64,000 bases of DNA from Aristolochia californica (GCA_029961685.1 JARWKL010000012.1:15671227-15735226); one strand, 5' to 3'; positions 1 to 11,710 are shown, numbered from the stretch's first letter. Notes: generated by a model from the letters alone, not told the origin. Made by a program: numbers and translations.

Positions 1-2383
1 AAACTAAAGTTATTAAGAAAACAAACTCAGACCTAAAGAAGTTATTAACTAACAAAATTTGAGAAAACTATACAATGAAAATGGATACAAAGGTGTGAAA
101 TGGTAGTTAAAATTTTGTATGCATACATGTGAGTAGAGCCATAGATCTAGAAAGGAGCATCCTTCGTAGAGATCTTCAAAGCATCAGAATTGTGCTAGAT
201 GCCTCTAAGTTAAATTAAATGGCTATAAGAAAAGATAAAAGGAGAGTGGCTTATTAATACAATTCTTAAAATTACCTCAAACTTACAAAAGCAGTCTTAC
301 ACAAAGGACTGTGTCGAGGTGAGGAATTTCATGTGGACAAGATAAGTCTACTTAGAAGAATTCAGCTATATCAATCCTACTTAGATTTGGTCTTTACCTA
401 AGAAAGGGATGTATATGGTTTTGGAGTTTATATTATTGAAGCTATATTCCATCGCAAAGCAATGAAGGCTATGATAACCATGGGTGGATTCTCACCTGCT
501 ACCTGTTCAATAAAGATTTTGACTTGTCAGCAACAAATAATTGAGTAGTTATTCATGGTTTTGAGGGGCACAAAAAGAGAAGTTGGAAGTAAGGAAGAAC
601 AAGGAGATTAAAGAAAAGTAGTGGCAGAGGAAAGAAGAGAAAGCCTTGGGGACCTCATGACCCAAAGTCAATTTGATATATTGCCTAGTTTTCTACATGG
701 TTTTCAAGGTTAGTTAAAAAAAGTAGTTTGGATGATTAATGCTCTTGGGAAATTTACTAGCTATGACTTTGAAGGGATGTGGAAGAACTACCTGGTAAGA
801 GGAGAAGAAACCTCTTAGGAGAAAGAGGTTTAAAATGTTGAAGAAAAAGATGAACAAGAAGTAGAAGAAGGAAAAAGGGTAGAGAAAAGATGGAGATGAT
901 GAAAGTGGAGGAAAGGTAGAAGAAGAGAAAATGAACTGGAAGAGAAAGAAGATGAAGAAAATGAAAGAGAAGAAGACAAAGTAGAAGATAGCTTGAAGAA
1001 AGATGTAGAGGTAACAATTAATGAAATGGATGAAGGTAGGTAGATGTATAGAGGATAGACTTCTCCTTACTATGAGGAGTATCAGCTCCCACATCCATGA
1101 AGCCTCTCTTGAGGATGTTGCTACATAATGGACTCAAGTAAATTATGAAAGAGGAGCTGAAGAAACAATGCCAAAGAATCATCTAGTTTGGAAGAGGACA
1201 AAGACAAGGAGGTACTAAAGCTAGAAGAAAACATGGTGGAAAAGCTTATAGAAGTAATTGAGGAAGTAGAGGCCCAAGGAGAGAAGGCAGCATAGAATGA
1301 AAATCTCCACAGAGCCATCAGCCAATATATTCCCATTATAAACACCACCAAAATCTTGCTAGTCGATGAGGTAGAAATTCCACTCCTTCCCCAAAAGCCC
1401 TTCCAGTGGCAACGTAGTAGGAAAAGGAAAAATCCACCGAGCTCTCGTCTTATTGGAAAATTTCTAAAATTAGGAGTTCAGTACAAAAGGCATTGTGATG
1501 ATTTTTTGAAGTATATTGATCAGCAAACCAAAAAATTTAGTAGACAAGATTTTGTGTGTACATGGTCTAAACTTTGATACATATATTAACTTTCATTTTG
1601 TGCTTTCCCGCTATTAATCAAATACAAGTTATATTTGTTCATTACATGGTTTTTTTGGATGATGCCAAAAGGGGGAGAAAAACCTAAGTAATCAAATCGA
1701 GAAAAAGCCAGGGAGGCAAAAAGTAAAGGAGAAAACCTCAAGAAGATAGCAAAAGAGGAAAACTTAGAAAAATAACAGAATCTCTATTTGCACTATTGGG
1801 AGAAAACTCAAAGAGAGTTTGAGCATTCATGCATCATTTGGGTATTTCTAAATGTTGGGTTTTTATTACTCTAAAGGTGTTTCTAACCATAAAAAGCAGA
1901 GATTTTTGGAATGGAAGGTCCACTTAAGGTAATTTTGATGGTAACAAATAGTTGAGAACTATTTTTTAATATTTAAATGAGCAATATAAACAAAAAATAC
2001 TTGGAATGAATGTTTATAGTACACCCAACTAATTGAGTAAAACCATCTAAACATCACAAGCAAAAGCAATACAAAGTAGTGTTGGAAGTCAACCAAAAGA
2101 CTACAACTCGACTGGATGTCTTCAAAAGAAAATTCCTCCGTTAGAATGATTGGATGAACAAGGTGCACAAAGAAAAGAAGGAAAAGAGGAACCGCAAAAG
2201 ATCCATCGATCATTTCAAGAAAACTAAATGACTTGAGAGAGAAAAGTCTTCTTGCAACTCATAAGTGACAGTTTATGGGTTAAACAAATGGCTAATTTGT
2301 TTACTATTTAAATCAAGGCTATTTAAGTTATTTCACGCTATACACTATTTGAGATAGATTCTACGGTGAAGTTTGAAGCTTTT
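1..2383. other. Decayed, purine-rich repeat-like DNA, no intact gene
   Basis: No intact gene is visible. On the plus strand, roughly 780-1577 reads in broken frames as Lys/Glu-rich protein. The longest open stretch is 1356-1577, about 73 codons, rich in basic residues and matching no family I recognise. A motif GATGATGCCAAAAGGGGGAG at 1659-1676 resembles the purine-rich tract with its usual upstream sequence at the 3' end of plant LTR retrotransposons. Glu/Lys-rich decayed coding sequence ahead of such a tract would suit a degraded retroelement 3' region. No LTR boundary could be placed, so the assignment is weak. 1680-2383 shows nothing recognisable. Confidence 0.3.
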
Positions 2384-2762
2384 TGTTGGAAGACAGGGCC
2401 CATGCCCACACAACCAAGGAAGACTCACATATCCAAGTGTATTAGTAGATAGGCCCAAGCCCATAAGACCAAGGAAGACCCATAGATTCAAAAGATATAG
2501 AAGATGGGCTTAAGGCCCACAAATCAAAGAGAAGGCCCATAGGCCCACATACATTGATGGCAGGATGGTAAATAAATGGTCATCTCATAGAGATGACATT
2601 GATTTGTGGGCCTTCTCTTTGATTTGTGGGCCTTAAACCCATTTTCTATATCTCTGTGATCCATGGGTCATCCTTGGGCTTATGGGTTTGGGCCCATCTT
2701 CTAATACACTTGGATATGTGAGCCTTCCTTGGTCATGTGGGCATGGGCCCTGTCTTCCAACA
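2384..2762. repeat. Foldback of two head-to-head LTR starts
   Basis: The left end reads TGTTGGAAGACAGGGCCCA and the right end is its reverse complement. The two arms (about 2384-2560 and 2590-2762) stay largely complementary up to a centre near the palindrome around 2577-2597. Each arm is the U3 part of an F-type LTR, compared with 50123 onward, so this is one LTR start joined to an inverted copy of itself. The right side runs into a purine-rich tract and a 3' internal stub (2763 onward), so the right arm belongs to a minus-strand element. The left arm is the inverted extra copy. Confidence 0.75.
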
Positions 2763-2880
2763 CTCCCCCTCAAGCTGGGGGTGAGAGAATAGCATGAACT
2801 TGTTGTAAATGATGTATAAAATCTTTCTTATATAATATGCCTTCATATTCCAACACTTTCCAAGCTTACTTTTTCTAAGT
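2763..2880 (-). mobile_element. 3' stub of a non-coding LTR element; 2881-3514 blank
   Basis: Directly after the LTR arm come CTCCCCCTCAAGCTGGGGG (the polypurine tract read on minus) and a copy of the conserved 3' internal segment. That segment is also seen at 3915-4010, 36739-36840, 50030-50122 and 30210-30305. No 5' LTR for this copy was found. From 2881 to 3514 I see no gene, LTR or repeat. Confidence 0.6.
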
Positions 2881-3514
2881 TATTTTGGAATGAATTCTAA
2901 GTGTCGTAACAGGTAAGTATTTTGAAAAAGCTAAGTACTTATATTCATTAACTTGAAATTAATTGAGTGCTCAGTGTTTTTTTTTTCTTTTGTGCTTATT
3001 TGAAACAATTGCAGTGAGTTTAGCTTATTATTTCCTTACCCTTCAAACTTTATACATTGAGTTTTCCAAATCTCATTGTTCTTATTCTTTAAAATTCATA
3101 GTTAATTGAGTGAGCTACAAAATGTTGTGGTATTTTCAAATAGAATTTCGTGTACAGTCATTTGTGATCTGTATAGTAATATCTTTCAATGAAGAGGCTT
3201 TGTGCTTAATTGAAAAGTAAGCTAAAGTCGCTACGCAGTAAAACCAATCAATACTAAGTTGTTTAGTAGCTGCTCCTATTTAAAATCCATTTAAGATTTT
3301 AGATGCTTGTACCTAGTTGTTGCTGGTTGTAAGTCCCAAGTGTGGGCAGGAGTTGTATGTTGAACCTTTGAGGTTTTGCTACTATATAATCCATTTGATT
3401 GCTGAATAGTGGAACATTTAACTCTAGAACAAGAGATCTTTGAGACTGGAGTTTCAATTTGAATAGTGATTGTGAACCACTATAATCTTGGTATTCATAG
3501 TAAATGATAAAGTT

Positions 3515-3914
3515 TGTTGATTTTAAAGACTCCATGGATTTAGCTCATGGAGAAAAAGAGAAGGACACACATTGGGAGAAAACAGAAGGAAGAAAAGGGT
3601 TATGGACTAATGTCTTAACCCTCCCCTTGAAGCTCAATTTATAGATTGATAAAAACTATAATATTACAATAATACCCCTAGAAAATAAGCTAATTACACC
3701 AGTGCAATCTCTATGAGATTACTTTTTATTTACCATCCTACAATTACTATGTGGACTCATGGGCCTTCTTCTTTGGTCTATCGGCCTTGACCCCATCTTC
3801 CTCCTCTCTTGGATGTGTGGGCCTTCCTTGGTCCTATGGGCTTAAATCCATCTTCCACACACCTGAACTTGCAGGCCTTCCTTGGTCATGTGGGTTTGGG
3901 TGCATTTTCCAACA
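3515..3914 (-). repeat. G1 3' LTR
   Basis: 400 bp, matching 7682-8021 through most of its length. It contains a phrase related to GGGCCTTCCTTGGTCATGTGG that recurs in the U3 of LTR families A, F and G. It is followed by the polypurine tract of a minus-strand element. Confidence 0.8.
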
Positions 3915-4052
3915 GTCCCCCTCAAGCTGGGGGTGAGAGAACATCTTGAACGGCCAACTTGCTGCAAGTGGTGTATAGGATCTTCCCATATAAAATGGTT
4001 GTCCACCATATCTTCTAACACTCTCTCTCAAGCTAGTGGTCTCTTCCAAGAA

Positions 4053-4250
4053 GCCCAACTGGCATAATATAAGTGAAAGTAAAATCACTCCCAGTCGTAA
4101 GATATCGCTCCATACTTTAGTCAAATGACTTATGTTGGATGTTAGGCACACTTCTATCCTTTGTAGGTAGTGGGTCTATAGGCTTTTCTCAGAAGTGTAG
4201 TAAAAAAATTTCTCCATCACAGTGTCCCTCCACAGAGCACCAACTCTTAA
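4053..4250 (-). other. Conserved 3' modules of non-coding LTR elements (G1 copy)
   Basis: On minus, about 4195-4250 reads as the hairpin block (GTGCTCTGTGGAGGGACAC). About 4060-4095 reads as a block GAGTGATTTTACTTTCACT followed by TATATTATGCC. Both recur in the same order upstream of the polypurine tract in A1 (20811-20975), A2 (30000-30165) and the F-type unit (36885-37215). None encodes protein in a consistent frame, so they look like RNA-level or cis signals. Confidence 0.65.
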
Positions 4251-5168
4251 ATGGTAGGAGTAATAATGTCAATTAAGGAGGGTAACAGGTAATTACTCGG
4301 AAGATAGTACTCCAGGGCCACCATGTGTTTTTTTCCTTCATCGGAATAACCAATGTTGACAAAAATCAGCAACCGATAAGTTATTCTTCAATAATGATGT
4401 CTCAGCCAAAGAGACACAATAGCAGTAGCTAAAATGGGCCTCGGCCCATATAACACAAACCAAATAATCATTAAAAATGACCCATAAAATAATCCATTGC
4501 GTGTCCATCAAAAGGTTGTGCACCAAGGAATAAGCTGCCAATACTCCAAAATAATAATCCAGTTGGAATTAGGAAACTGAGTCGAGTCAAGTCAGGTATT
4601 ACCAAAATAGCCAAGTTGCAGAAGAAAAATGTATAGCACTCGGGGCCCATACCTATATAACCAAGGCAGAAAACAAGTGGATCGAGTCAGGTTGACTCGG
4701 ACCAAGGTGACCCAACCTGCTGGGTTAACCCGAGCAGAACAGACTGAGCCTGGCGCCCGCCCTCTAGGTTAACCCGGCGGAACATAATAGACCTGGTTCG
4801 GGTCACTCATCGGATTAAAAGCACTGCACCTAAATTGGCAATTTAATTATGAAGATCATCATCGTCCTCGCTTCCAAACATAGTGGAAAATCAGAGACGC
4901 GATCTTCTAAAAATAGCAACATACCAACAGAGAATTCTTTGAAATAAGAAACAACTCCGAACAGAAAAGAGACAACAACTTGATGCAGAGGAGCCGAGGG
5001 ATTTTCGTCCGAGGAAATAATCTAGCGAACAATTTCGAAATGTGGCAAGGTAAAAACAGCAACTCGGGAGATAACTTCCAAAATAGCATCTGAAACAGAG
5101 ATAAGATCCTTGATTGACAGCCAGTGAAGCAGAGAACAATACCTATAGACATGCTTCAAAAAAAAATT

Positions 5169-6807
5169 GGGACATTTACCAAATTACCCATTTTAAAAAA
5201 CTTATTTCAATAAATGACGCCAATTTGAACTTATTTTAAAAAATACGTAACTTTGAACAGTGCACTGTACATGTGTACAGTCAAAGGTGACACATAAGCT
5301 TTGACTGATTACGTGTTGCCACATCATCAACACTACGTGATTAGATAGACATGTCGATTGCCATGTCACCATCCAACACGTCAGTAGCCCAAGAAAGTGC
5401 CACGTCCTTAAAAGACAACAAAATTGAATAATTTTTTTCTTTTAAAATTCAAATTTATGAATACATTTTTTATAACTTTATATTTAAAATAATAAATTAT
5501 AAATAAATATAATAAATAAATAAAAAATTAAATCTTGCCTATTTAATACCATTTATTATCGATTAAAATATTTATTAATTAAAAATATATGAAAATTCTA
5601 TATTAGAGTTTAAAATAAAATTTATCGTTACACTTTTTATTACTTTATATATTAAAAAATAAAAATAAAATAAGTATACTAATTAATTAAAAATATTACT
5701 AAGATATTATTGATTTAAAATATTCATAAATAGAAAAATCTTACTCTTACTCATTTATTATCGATTTAAAAATTTTATAAATTGAAAACATCATACAAAA
5801 AAGTTATCTTAGATTTTAAAAATACAATTTATCTGTACACTTTTTATCGATTTAAAAATCTTACTAACATATCAATTTAAAATATTTATAAATAGAAAAA
5901 ATATTTCTCTTACAAATTTAATATCAATTTAAAATATTTATAAATTAAAAAAATCTTACTCTTACCCATTTATTATCAATTTAAAATATTTATAAATTGA
6001 AAACATTATACAAAAAATTTAGTTTAGAGTTTATAAATACAATTTATCTATTCACGATAACAAAATTGGTAAATGCAAGAGATAGATCTTCAACGAGAAG
6101 CTCAAATTTTAGTGATTCAAACCATAAGAGCGATCACGAATTGGTGGTACAGGCAACGGCCATTAGTTGCGACGACAAAACCTCGGCTGATTCTGACGCT
6201 TATCCTAGGGAAGACGATGCAGCCGGGAACAGAAAAAGTATGTGCAACAGCCGCTCGGCGGTGACCGGAGAAAACCCCTGGAGACACTAGGAAGAATTCG
6301 TCATTTAATAAGTCGAGCGGAGTCGAGTACTGGTCCCCACCTCTCTTCCTTCCATCTACTAGATCACCCAAAACGATGGATTTGTCTTAAATCCGTGTGC
6401 GAGAGCACGTAGAAGAGCCGAGTGAGTGGCGGCAGCTGGCATGACGAGAGGGCGAGAGGAGAGGAGAGGAGAAAGATCGAGCGAGGAGAGATAGAACAAA
6501 AAAAATAAGAAGCAATGAGGGCTTACGTGGCTCAAGAGGAAATGACAAGAAGAGGGTTAATAGATAATGACATGGCATCTTACTTAGCAGTTGACGTGTC
6601 AGAATGGTGGCGTGGTAGACGATGTGTCTATCTACTCACACAGTGTTGATGATGTGGCAACATGTAATCAGTCAAAGCTTACGTGTCACCTTTGACTGTA
6701 CACATGAATAATAGACCGGTCAAAGTTGGGTATTTTTTAAATTAAGTTCAAAGTGACATCATTTATCGAAATAAGTTTTTTAAAATGTGTAATTTGGTAA
6801 ATGTCAC
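5169..6807. mobile_element. Mutator-like element with ~230 bp inverted repeats
   Basis: Long imperfect terminal inverted repeats (about 5171-5400 and 6570-6805) start at GACATTTACCAAATTACC and end at its reverse complement. Both arms contain the same AGCTT(T)GACTGATTAC and CACCTTTGACTGTACA phrases. Arm length suits a non-autonomous MULE. No clear 8-11 bp TSD was found because the flanks are A/T runs. The interior is very AT-rich from 5430 to 6060, then switches to more GC-rich sequence (6060-6560). That part has short ORFs I do not recognise and could be captured DNA, but it has no identifiable source. No transposase is present. Confidence 0.65.
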
Positions 6808-7681
6808 TTTTTTCAACGATGGGCTTTGTTTCGATCTTGAATTCCGCCTCGCTGACTACTTTTGTGGTGGTTGGGTCAATGCCGACTGAGATCCTTTCTA
6901 CTTGTTCTATTTAATAGGAGGACTTTGTTCAATGGAAAGTAGCTTCCTAAATCATGTAATCGCCTCAAGTTGCAAATTACTATCGTCAAACCAAACACCA
7001 TTCACCATTCACCATTCACCATGGCCGGAAGACTTTTAACTTCTTCTCAACAGCTGACCCATGGATCGAAGTAGGGAATTGTTGAGCTTGGATGCTTTCC
7101 TCCTCTTCTTCTGAAGGCTTTCTTCTCTTTCTTTTTTTTTTTTTTTTTATCTCGACCATGTTATCTTCTCTCCTCCTACGCCCTTCTTCTGCATCGACGA
7201 CCATCTTGTATCGGTTTTGGTGAATCTCCGTCCTGGTGTTTGGCCTGAGAGAAATAATTGCGACGATTGAAGAACCCTGTACACTATTTAGATGAAAGAC
7301 AGAGAAGCGAAAGAAACACCTTGCACAAGGAACTAAAGCGGTAGATGAAAAAAAGCAAGTAACGAGAAAGGGAGAGGAGGCCAACACAGAGGGTTTTTCA
7401 TTTTCTCTTTTTTTTGGGAGGGGAAGGGTTTGCAGCAGCCGGATTGAATTCATTAAGTTGCTTTTCTATGCAAGAGATGGAGTAAGGGGAAGGAGAAAAA
7501 TCCATATGCAGAAAAAATAGAGTTTTTGCTATGTAAGAAAACGATCAACAAAATAACATAAAATAAAATAAAATGATCTTCCGGCAACTATAAAAATAAA
7601 ACATCAATACGACAAAAAAAAAGTTCCTGGAATCCTGAAAATCATAGCTACGAGTACTGAAAAATCAATGTTTTGTTACTA
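6808..7681. other. Non-coding G1 interior near its 5' end
   Basis: A short tandem CACCATT run lies at about 6998-7022 and a T run at 7130-7148. A minus-strand open frame (7016-7453) is Lys/Glu-rich with no recognised domain, and I do not treat it as a gene. About 7630-7680 is similar to 41000-41048, the segment just inside the 5' LTR of element I, so it is probably leader sequence. Confidence 0.5.
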
Positions 7682-8021
7682 TGTTGATTTTCTGGACTCT
7701 AAATTTAGCTCATGGTGAAAAGGAGAAGGACACCCATTAGGAGAAAACAGGAAGGAAAAGGGTTATGGACTTATGTCTTAACCCTCCCCCTGAAACTCAA
7801 TTTATAAATTGATAAAAGTACAATATTATAATAATATCCTTAAAAATTAAACTAATTACATCAATGTTATCCCAACGAGGTGACTCTTTATTTATCATCC
7901 TACAATCAATATGTTGACCCGTGGGCCTTTTCCTTGGTCTATGGGCCTTGAGCTCATCTTCCTCCTCTCTTGGATATGTGGTCCTTCCTTGGTCGTGTGG
8001 GCTTGGGCCCATTTTCTAACA
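7682..8021 (-). repeat. G1 5' LTR
   Basis: 340 bp, pairing with 3515-3914. It ends in CTAACA and is followed by the presumed TSD AACTT. It lies about 820 bp beyond the stop codon of the NPF gene, on the same strand. Confidence 0.8.
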
Positions 8022-8839
8022 AACTTGCTTTCTTAGATAGTCAAAATAAAAGTAGAATTTTAGAGAAATGTATATCTTTCTAGGTAATTTTAAATTTTAC
8101 CTAGACAAGTCCCCCATACCCTAATCCCCCTTTTTTCATTTAATTTCTTTTAAAAATATGAGGATTTTTCTTAGCAAAATTAATGTCACTGAGAAATGTA
8201 TACCTTTCTCAATAATTTTAAATTTGAGCAAGAAAAGTGTTTTCCACCATTAATAAAGAATGCTTTCCTCAATGAAATTTGAGTTTTGCCAAGATATATA
8301 GCTTTTCTCAACAAATTTTATTTTACAAAAAAAAAAATATACTTATCTCAGAAAAATTAATTTTGGGAAGAAAAACATGTCGAGAAAAGTTAAATTTCTT
8401 TTAGTGAATAAAAAATAAAGTTCGAACAAAACTTAGGGGTGTAACATGAGAAAATTTTGGTAGTAAAAACTCATCTATAGCCAACAATATAGGCCCCATT
8501 AGATGGACTTGGTAGTAAAGAATCTAATGGTTAATTGAACTAATCATTTGAGACTTAGTAGTTGAAAACTTTGGTTCACTAAAAATTATTCCATCTTATA
8601 TGAGTCGATTCAATCAACAGTTATAAATCGACTAGTGAGAACAACAGTTATTATTGAACTTTTAATAAATGGTGAAAGGGAAATTTTTAGAACTTAAGAA
8701 GGGGGGAGACGGTAATCTTCTAAGAGTATTCAAGGAATTAGAAAAAAAAATATTACAAGGAGAGTTAATGGTTTTGTCTTCGGAACAAACTCTTTTACAA
8801 GAACCAGAACGTGTTTCTGTAACAATGCTGGAGCTGAAA
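8022..8839. other. Intergenic, downstream of the NPF gene
   Basis: AT-rich sequence. A degenerate phrase (GAGAAATGTAtayCTTTCT followed by AATTTTAAATTT) occurs at about 8062-8100 and 8190-8225, with weaker echoes to 8400. The NPF 3' UTR should lie just below 8840. A plus-strand open frame at 8669-8914 runs antisense into the NPF last exon and is not supported as a gene. Confidence 0.5.
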
Positions 8840-11628
8840 CTAATGAGGTGTTGCAGCAGTTCCCTTGTAAACGTAGTTTTTGGATACAAGCAAAAAGATA
8901 CAAAACCAAACTAAGCTCAATCCAGCCAAAACCCAGTAGAAATTATCCAAGCGAGAGGAATTAAGATTGTTAGTCAGCCATTCTGGGAAGAGTTTAGCGA
9001 CCATGGATACAACGACTTGGCCGAGAAAGCTTCCAATGCCGGTTGCCAAAAGAAAAACTGCAGATCCTAAACTCTTCATCCCATCTGGGACCTGTTCATA
9101 GAAGAACTGATGGGTGCCGACCACACCAAAAATGTCTGAAACCCCAATCAGTACGCATTGCGGCAGCAACCACATCACAGTCATGGGGATTTCCGCATTC
9201 GGCTGATCTGCGAGGCCATATTCTCTAGCAACTCTGAGCCGCTTTGCCTCCACAAGAGCTGCCACTAACATATTAAACACTGAAACCAGTAATCCTGTTC
9301 CAATTCGCTGGAGCAGTGTGATGCCAGAGGGGTTACTGGTGATTCTTCTGGCCAGTGGAACAAAACCCCAGTCATAAAGTGGAACTGATATTATTGCAAA
9401 CAGACCAACTGAGACAACAAAAGCCACTGGCGTGAGCTTCAGAAACAAGATCTGTCTGTTCATGGTGGCACTTTGCTTGACGAAGAACGAGGCCGGCTGT
9501 ATTATTACCACAAAGAACATCAAGGTACTGAACCAGACTGGGATCACACGGATGAGCATTTTGACTTCTTCCACTTGGGTTACCGTGCAAAGCCTCCACG
9601 GATTTCTGACCTCGCTCGACTCGTCTGTTTCGTCAATTATAGTAGCTTTGTCCAGAAACCTGCAAACGGTTTTATAAGTTCTCCCAGATTTACAATTTCA
9701 ACGAAGAGATCGAAAACTCTTTCCGAAGCTTACGTGTATTGATTTGTGTGCGAGAGGGAAGTTGTCCCAGGAAGGGCAACCTCGACGCCTGCATATACTC
9801 TCTGACTAGCATCCATGGAAGAAAAGTGCCTCTTACGAGCTGCTGCAACAAAAACCTGCAAAATGCTCGTCCATGGGCTGCCGCCGGGGATGTGCATTCG
9901 GTACAACCTCTTCCCTGCTATGAACACGATGAAGGCCAAGACCATGAAGACGGCTACTATTAAAAATCCAACCCACCAACTAACTGCTTGTTGGATGTAG
10001 CTCACAATAATGGCGGCCGAAGAGGCGCCTCCCATGACACCGAAAAACCACCAATTGAAAAAGGAATTCTTGGCCTTTCTCTCTTTATCACTCTCTTCAT
10101 TGAATTGGTCTGCTGCGAAGGCTTGGACGCATGGCCTGAATCCTGCTTGGCCAAGGACGACAACATAGAGAGACATATAGAAGCAAAGCTTTCGGTAGTG
10201 AATGGGAGCAAACCCGGCTGACATGGTTAATGTAACGAGTCCCTGCAAAATTGGACAACCAAGAAACCAATAATTTATTTGCTCAAACGTGGCTCGAGGT
10301 CAGATTTTTGGGTTTATCTACTTGATTTGGTAAATAATTAAAAGTAGGTTTGATTTGATACAGGGCCCAAACGAGTGCTGGAAATATTAAGAACCAGACC
10401 TAACATCATCTATCTTGATATATTTGAATCAAGACCTCTTGTTTCTTATGTTTTTTACTACTTCAAAAGCAACTTGTACTTATATTTGTTTTTCTTATAT
10501 TTTTATTAGACATTTACCAAAATACCCGATTTGAAAATCCTATTTACCAAGATATCGAATTCCAACACCTATTTCCCAAACTACCAAGATTGTCCTCAGT
10601 TTTTCCCTTTCTCTTGCTGTCTTTCCTCTTCCTGTTTTTCTCCTTCGGGCACGATTTATGTTTCCCGACGACCGGTCGTCTACCGGCTTCTTTTGTTGAA
10701 ATGAGGGAAGAGGAAAGGGGGGAAAAGAAAGAATTTTAGGATTTTAAATAATATGCTGACATGGTACCACGATGGATAGGTTTCGGTGATGTGGCAAGTT
10801 GACCGGGCCACATGGATTTTGCAAACTTTGAAATCCGGTAGTTTGGGAAATAGTGCTTGGAATTCGATATGATTTTTAAATCTGGTATTTTGGTAAATAT
10901 CCCTATATTTTTATTGATTTGGTCCTAAGTTGAGGCCTTACAATATCTCTGACCTATTTATAAACCAAAAAAATAAATAGGTCATTTGGTAAATATCCCT
11001 ATATTTTTATTGATTTGGTCCTAAGTTGAGGCCTTACAATATCTCTGACCTATTTATAAACCAAAAAAATAAAGTTGGGTTGACTAAAGTTAGTATGTAA
11101 CCCAACCCATAGCCAGTTTTGAGTTTACTATAAACTTATAATTAGAAAGAAGGACAGATGCATACCAAAATATAAATGAAAGAGGAATAGACAATGGCCC
11201 TATAATGACCAGTATAGGAGTCTGCAATGAAAGCACCAAGCAGGGAGAGCAAAGACGATAAGCCACCAAAATTGTAGTAAGTCTCAGCTGCATGAACCAA
11301 CGACTCTTGTAGCTCGGAGGTTAGGTAGAGGACAAGATTTGATGAGATGCCATACTGTACAAACCTCTCTGCTATTTCAGAAACTGTAACAAAAAAACGC
11401 ATAATTTTCCTTCTCTGTAATTCTTCAAATATCACTTAATACAGGCACAAACTGGCAAGTAACAATATTACCCATGATGTAGATGGCAGAACTCCATCCT
11501 CCATAGGAGACTGCTACCTCCTCCTCATAACCATACGCCTCACCTCCATCCCCATCTTCGTAAGAACTTTCTTCCTTTACATCGTTCGAGTGATCGTTGA
11601 GAATAGAAGAAGTTTGCTCGTATTCCAT
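8840..11628 (-). CDS. NRT1/PTR family (NPF) transporter, four exons
   Basis: This is a proton-coupled nitrate/peptide-type transporter of the NPF (POT/MFS) family, expected to be a 12-helix membrane protein. I infer exons 11628-11472, 11383-11166, 10242-9734 and 9659-8840, joined by GT-AG introns of 88, 923 and 74 bp. They total 1704 nt, or 567 codons plus TAG, which is a normal NPF length. The start is the ATG at 11628, giving MEYEQ; the upstream in-frame extension begins only with GTG. Landmarks are GGWSSAIYI, then the proton-coupling ExxER motif (EIAER, at the exon 1/2 junction), QAFAADQF, NSFFNWWFFG, and FLDKA across the third splice. NPWRLCTVTQVEEVK leads into the second half, and the protein ends near NYVYKGTAA. 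No stop or frameshift was found, so it may be functional. The sequence suggests subfamily NPF5, but substrate cannot be read from it. A solo-like LTR lies 83 bp upstream and a small inverted-repeat element sits in intron 2. Confidence 0.9.
10508..10904. mobile_element. 397 bp MITE in NPF intron 2
   Basis: The ends are inverted repeats (left AGACATTTACCAAAATACC; right reads AGGGATATTTACCAAAATACC on minus). They are flanked by an exact 11 bp direct repeat ATATTTTTATT at 10497-10507 and 10905-10915. Termini resemble those of the 1.6 kb element at 5169-6807, so it is probably a short derivative of the same Mutator-like group. It is non-coding and lies wholly inside the 923 bp intron. Confidence 0.75.
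10890..11073. repeat. 88 bp exact tandem duplication, period 96
   Basis: 10890-10977 and 10986-11073 are the same by eye. Each starts with the last ~15 bp of the MITE and its right-hand 11 bp target repeat, so the duplication happened after the MITE inserted. It lies in NPF intron 2, just downstream (gene sense) of the intron's 5' splice site at 11165. Confidence 0.85.
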
Positions 11629-11710
11629 TTCTAAGACACCCGTCTTTGCAAACTTTTTCACGTCTCTACCAGAAAACTGAAGTTGTTAGTGAGCTGCAAT
11701 GAGAGTTACG

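Larger units (their letters stand above)
3515..8021 (-). mobile_element. Non-coding LTR element G1
   Basis: This is a minus-strand LTR element. Its 3' LTR is 3515-3914 and its 5' LTR is 7682-8021, both TGTTGATTTT...AACA in plus orientation. The polypurine tract lies at 3915-3932. A degenerate primer site (TAGTAACAAAACA against TGGTATCAGAGCA) lies at 7669-7681. The flanks AAGTT (3510-3514) and AACTT (8022-8026) look like a 5 bp TSD with one mismatch. The 3.8 kb interior has no gag or pol ORF. It holds conserved 3' modules (3915-4250) and a Mutator-like insertion (5169-6807). The size and lack of coding suggest a LARD-type non-autonomous element. Confidence 0.8.

Noticed and set aside
714..1094. 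Minus-strand 126-codon Phe/Ser-rich open frame
   Set aside because: It is the reverse of a purine-rich tract (GAA/AAG); composition alone gives Phe/Ser and no domain is present.
5997..6290. Plus-strand 97-codon frame in the Mutator-like element
   Set aside because: It starts in AT-rich non-coding sequence, overlaps another frame of similar size, and matches no known transposase.
7016..7453. Minus-strand 145-codon frame in G1
   Set aside because: Low-complexity Lys/Glu/Arg, no homologue recognised, and it lies in a non-coding LTR element interior.
8669..8914. Plus-strand 81-codon frame
   Set aside because: It is antisense to the last exon of the NPF gene and has no family features.
9372..9742. 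Overlapping plus and minus frames across NPF exons 3-4
   Set aside because: Shadow frames of the NPF coding sequence; the spliced minus-strand reading explains the region fully.
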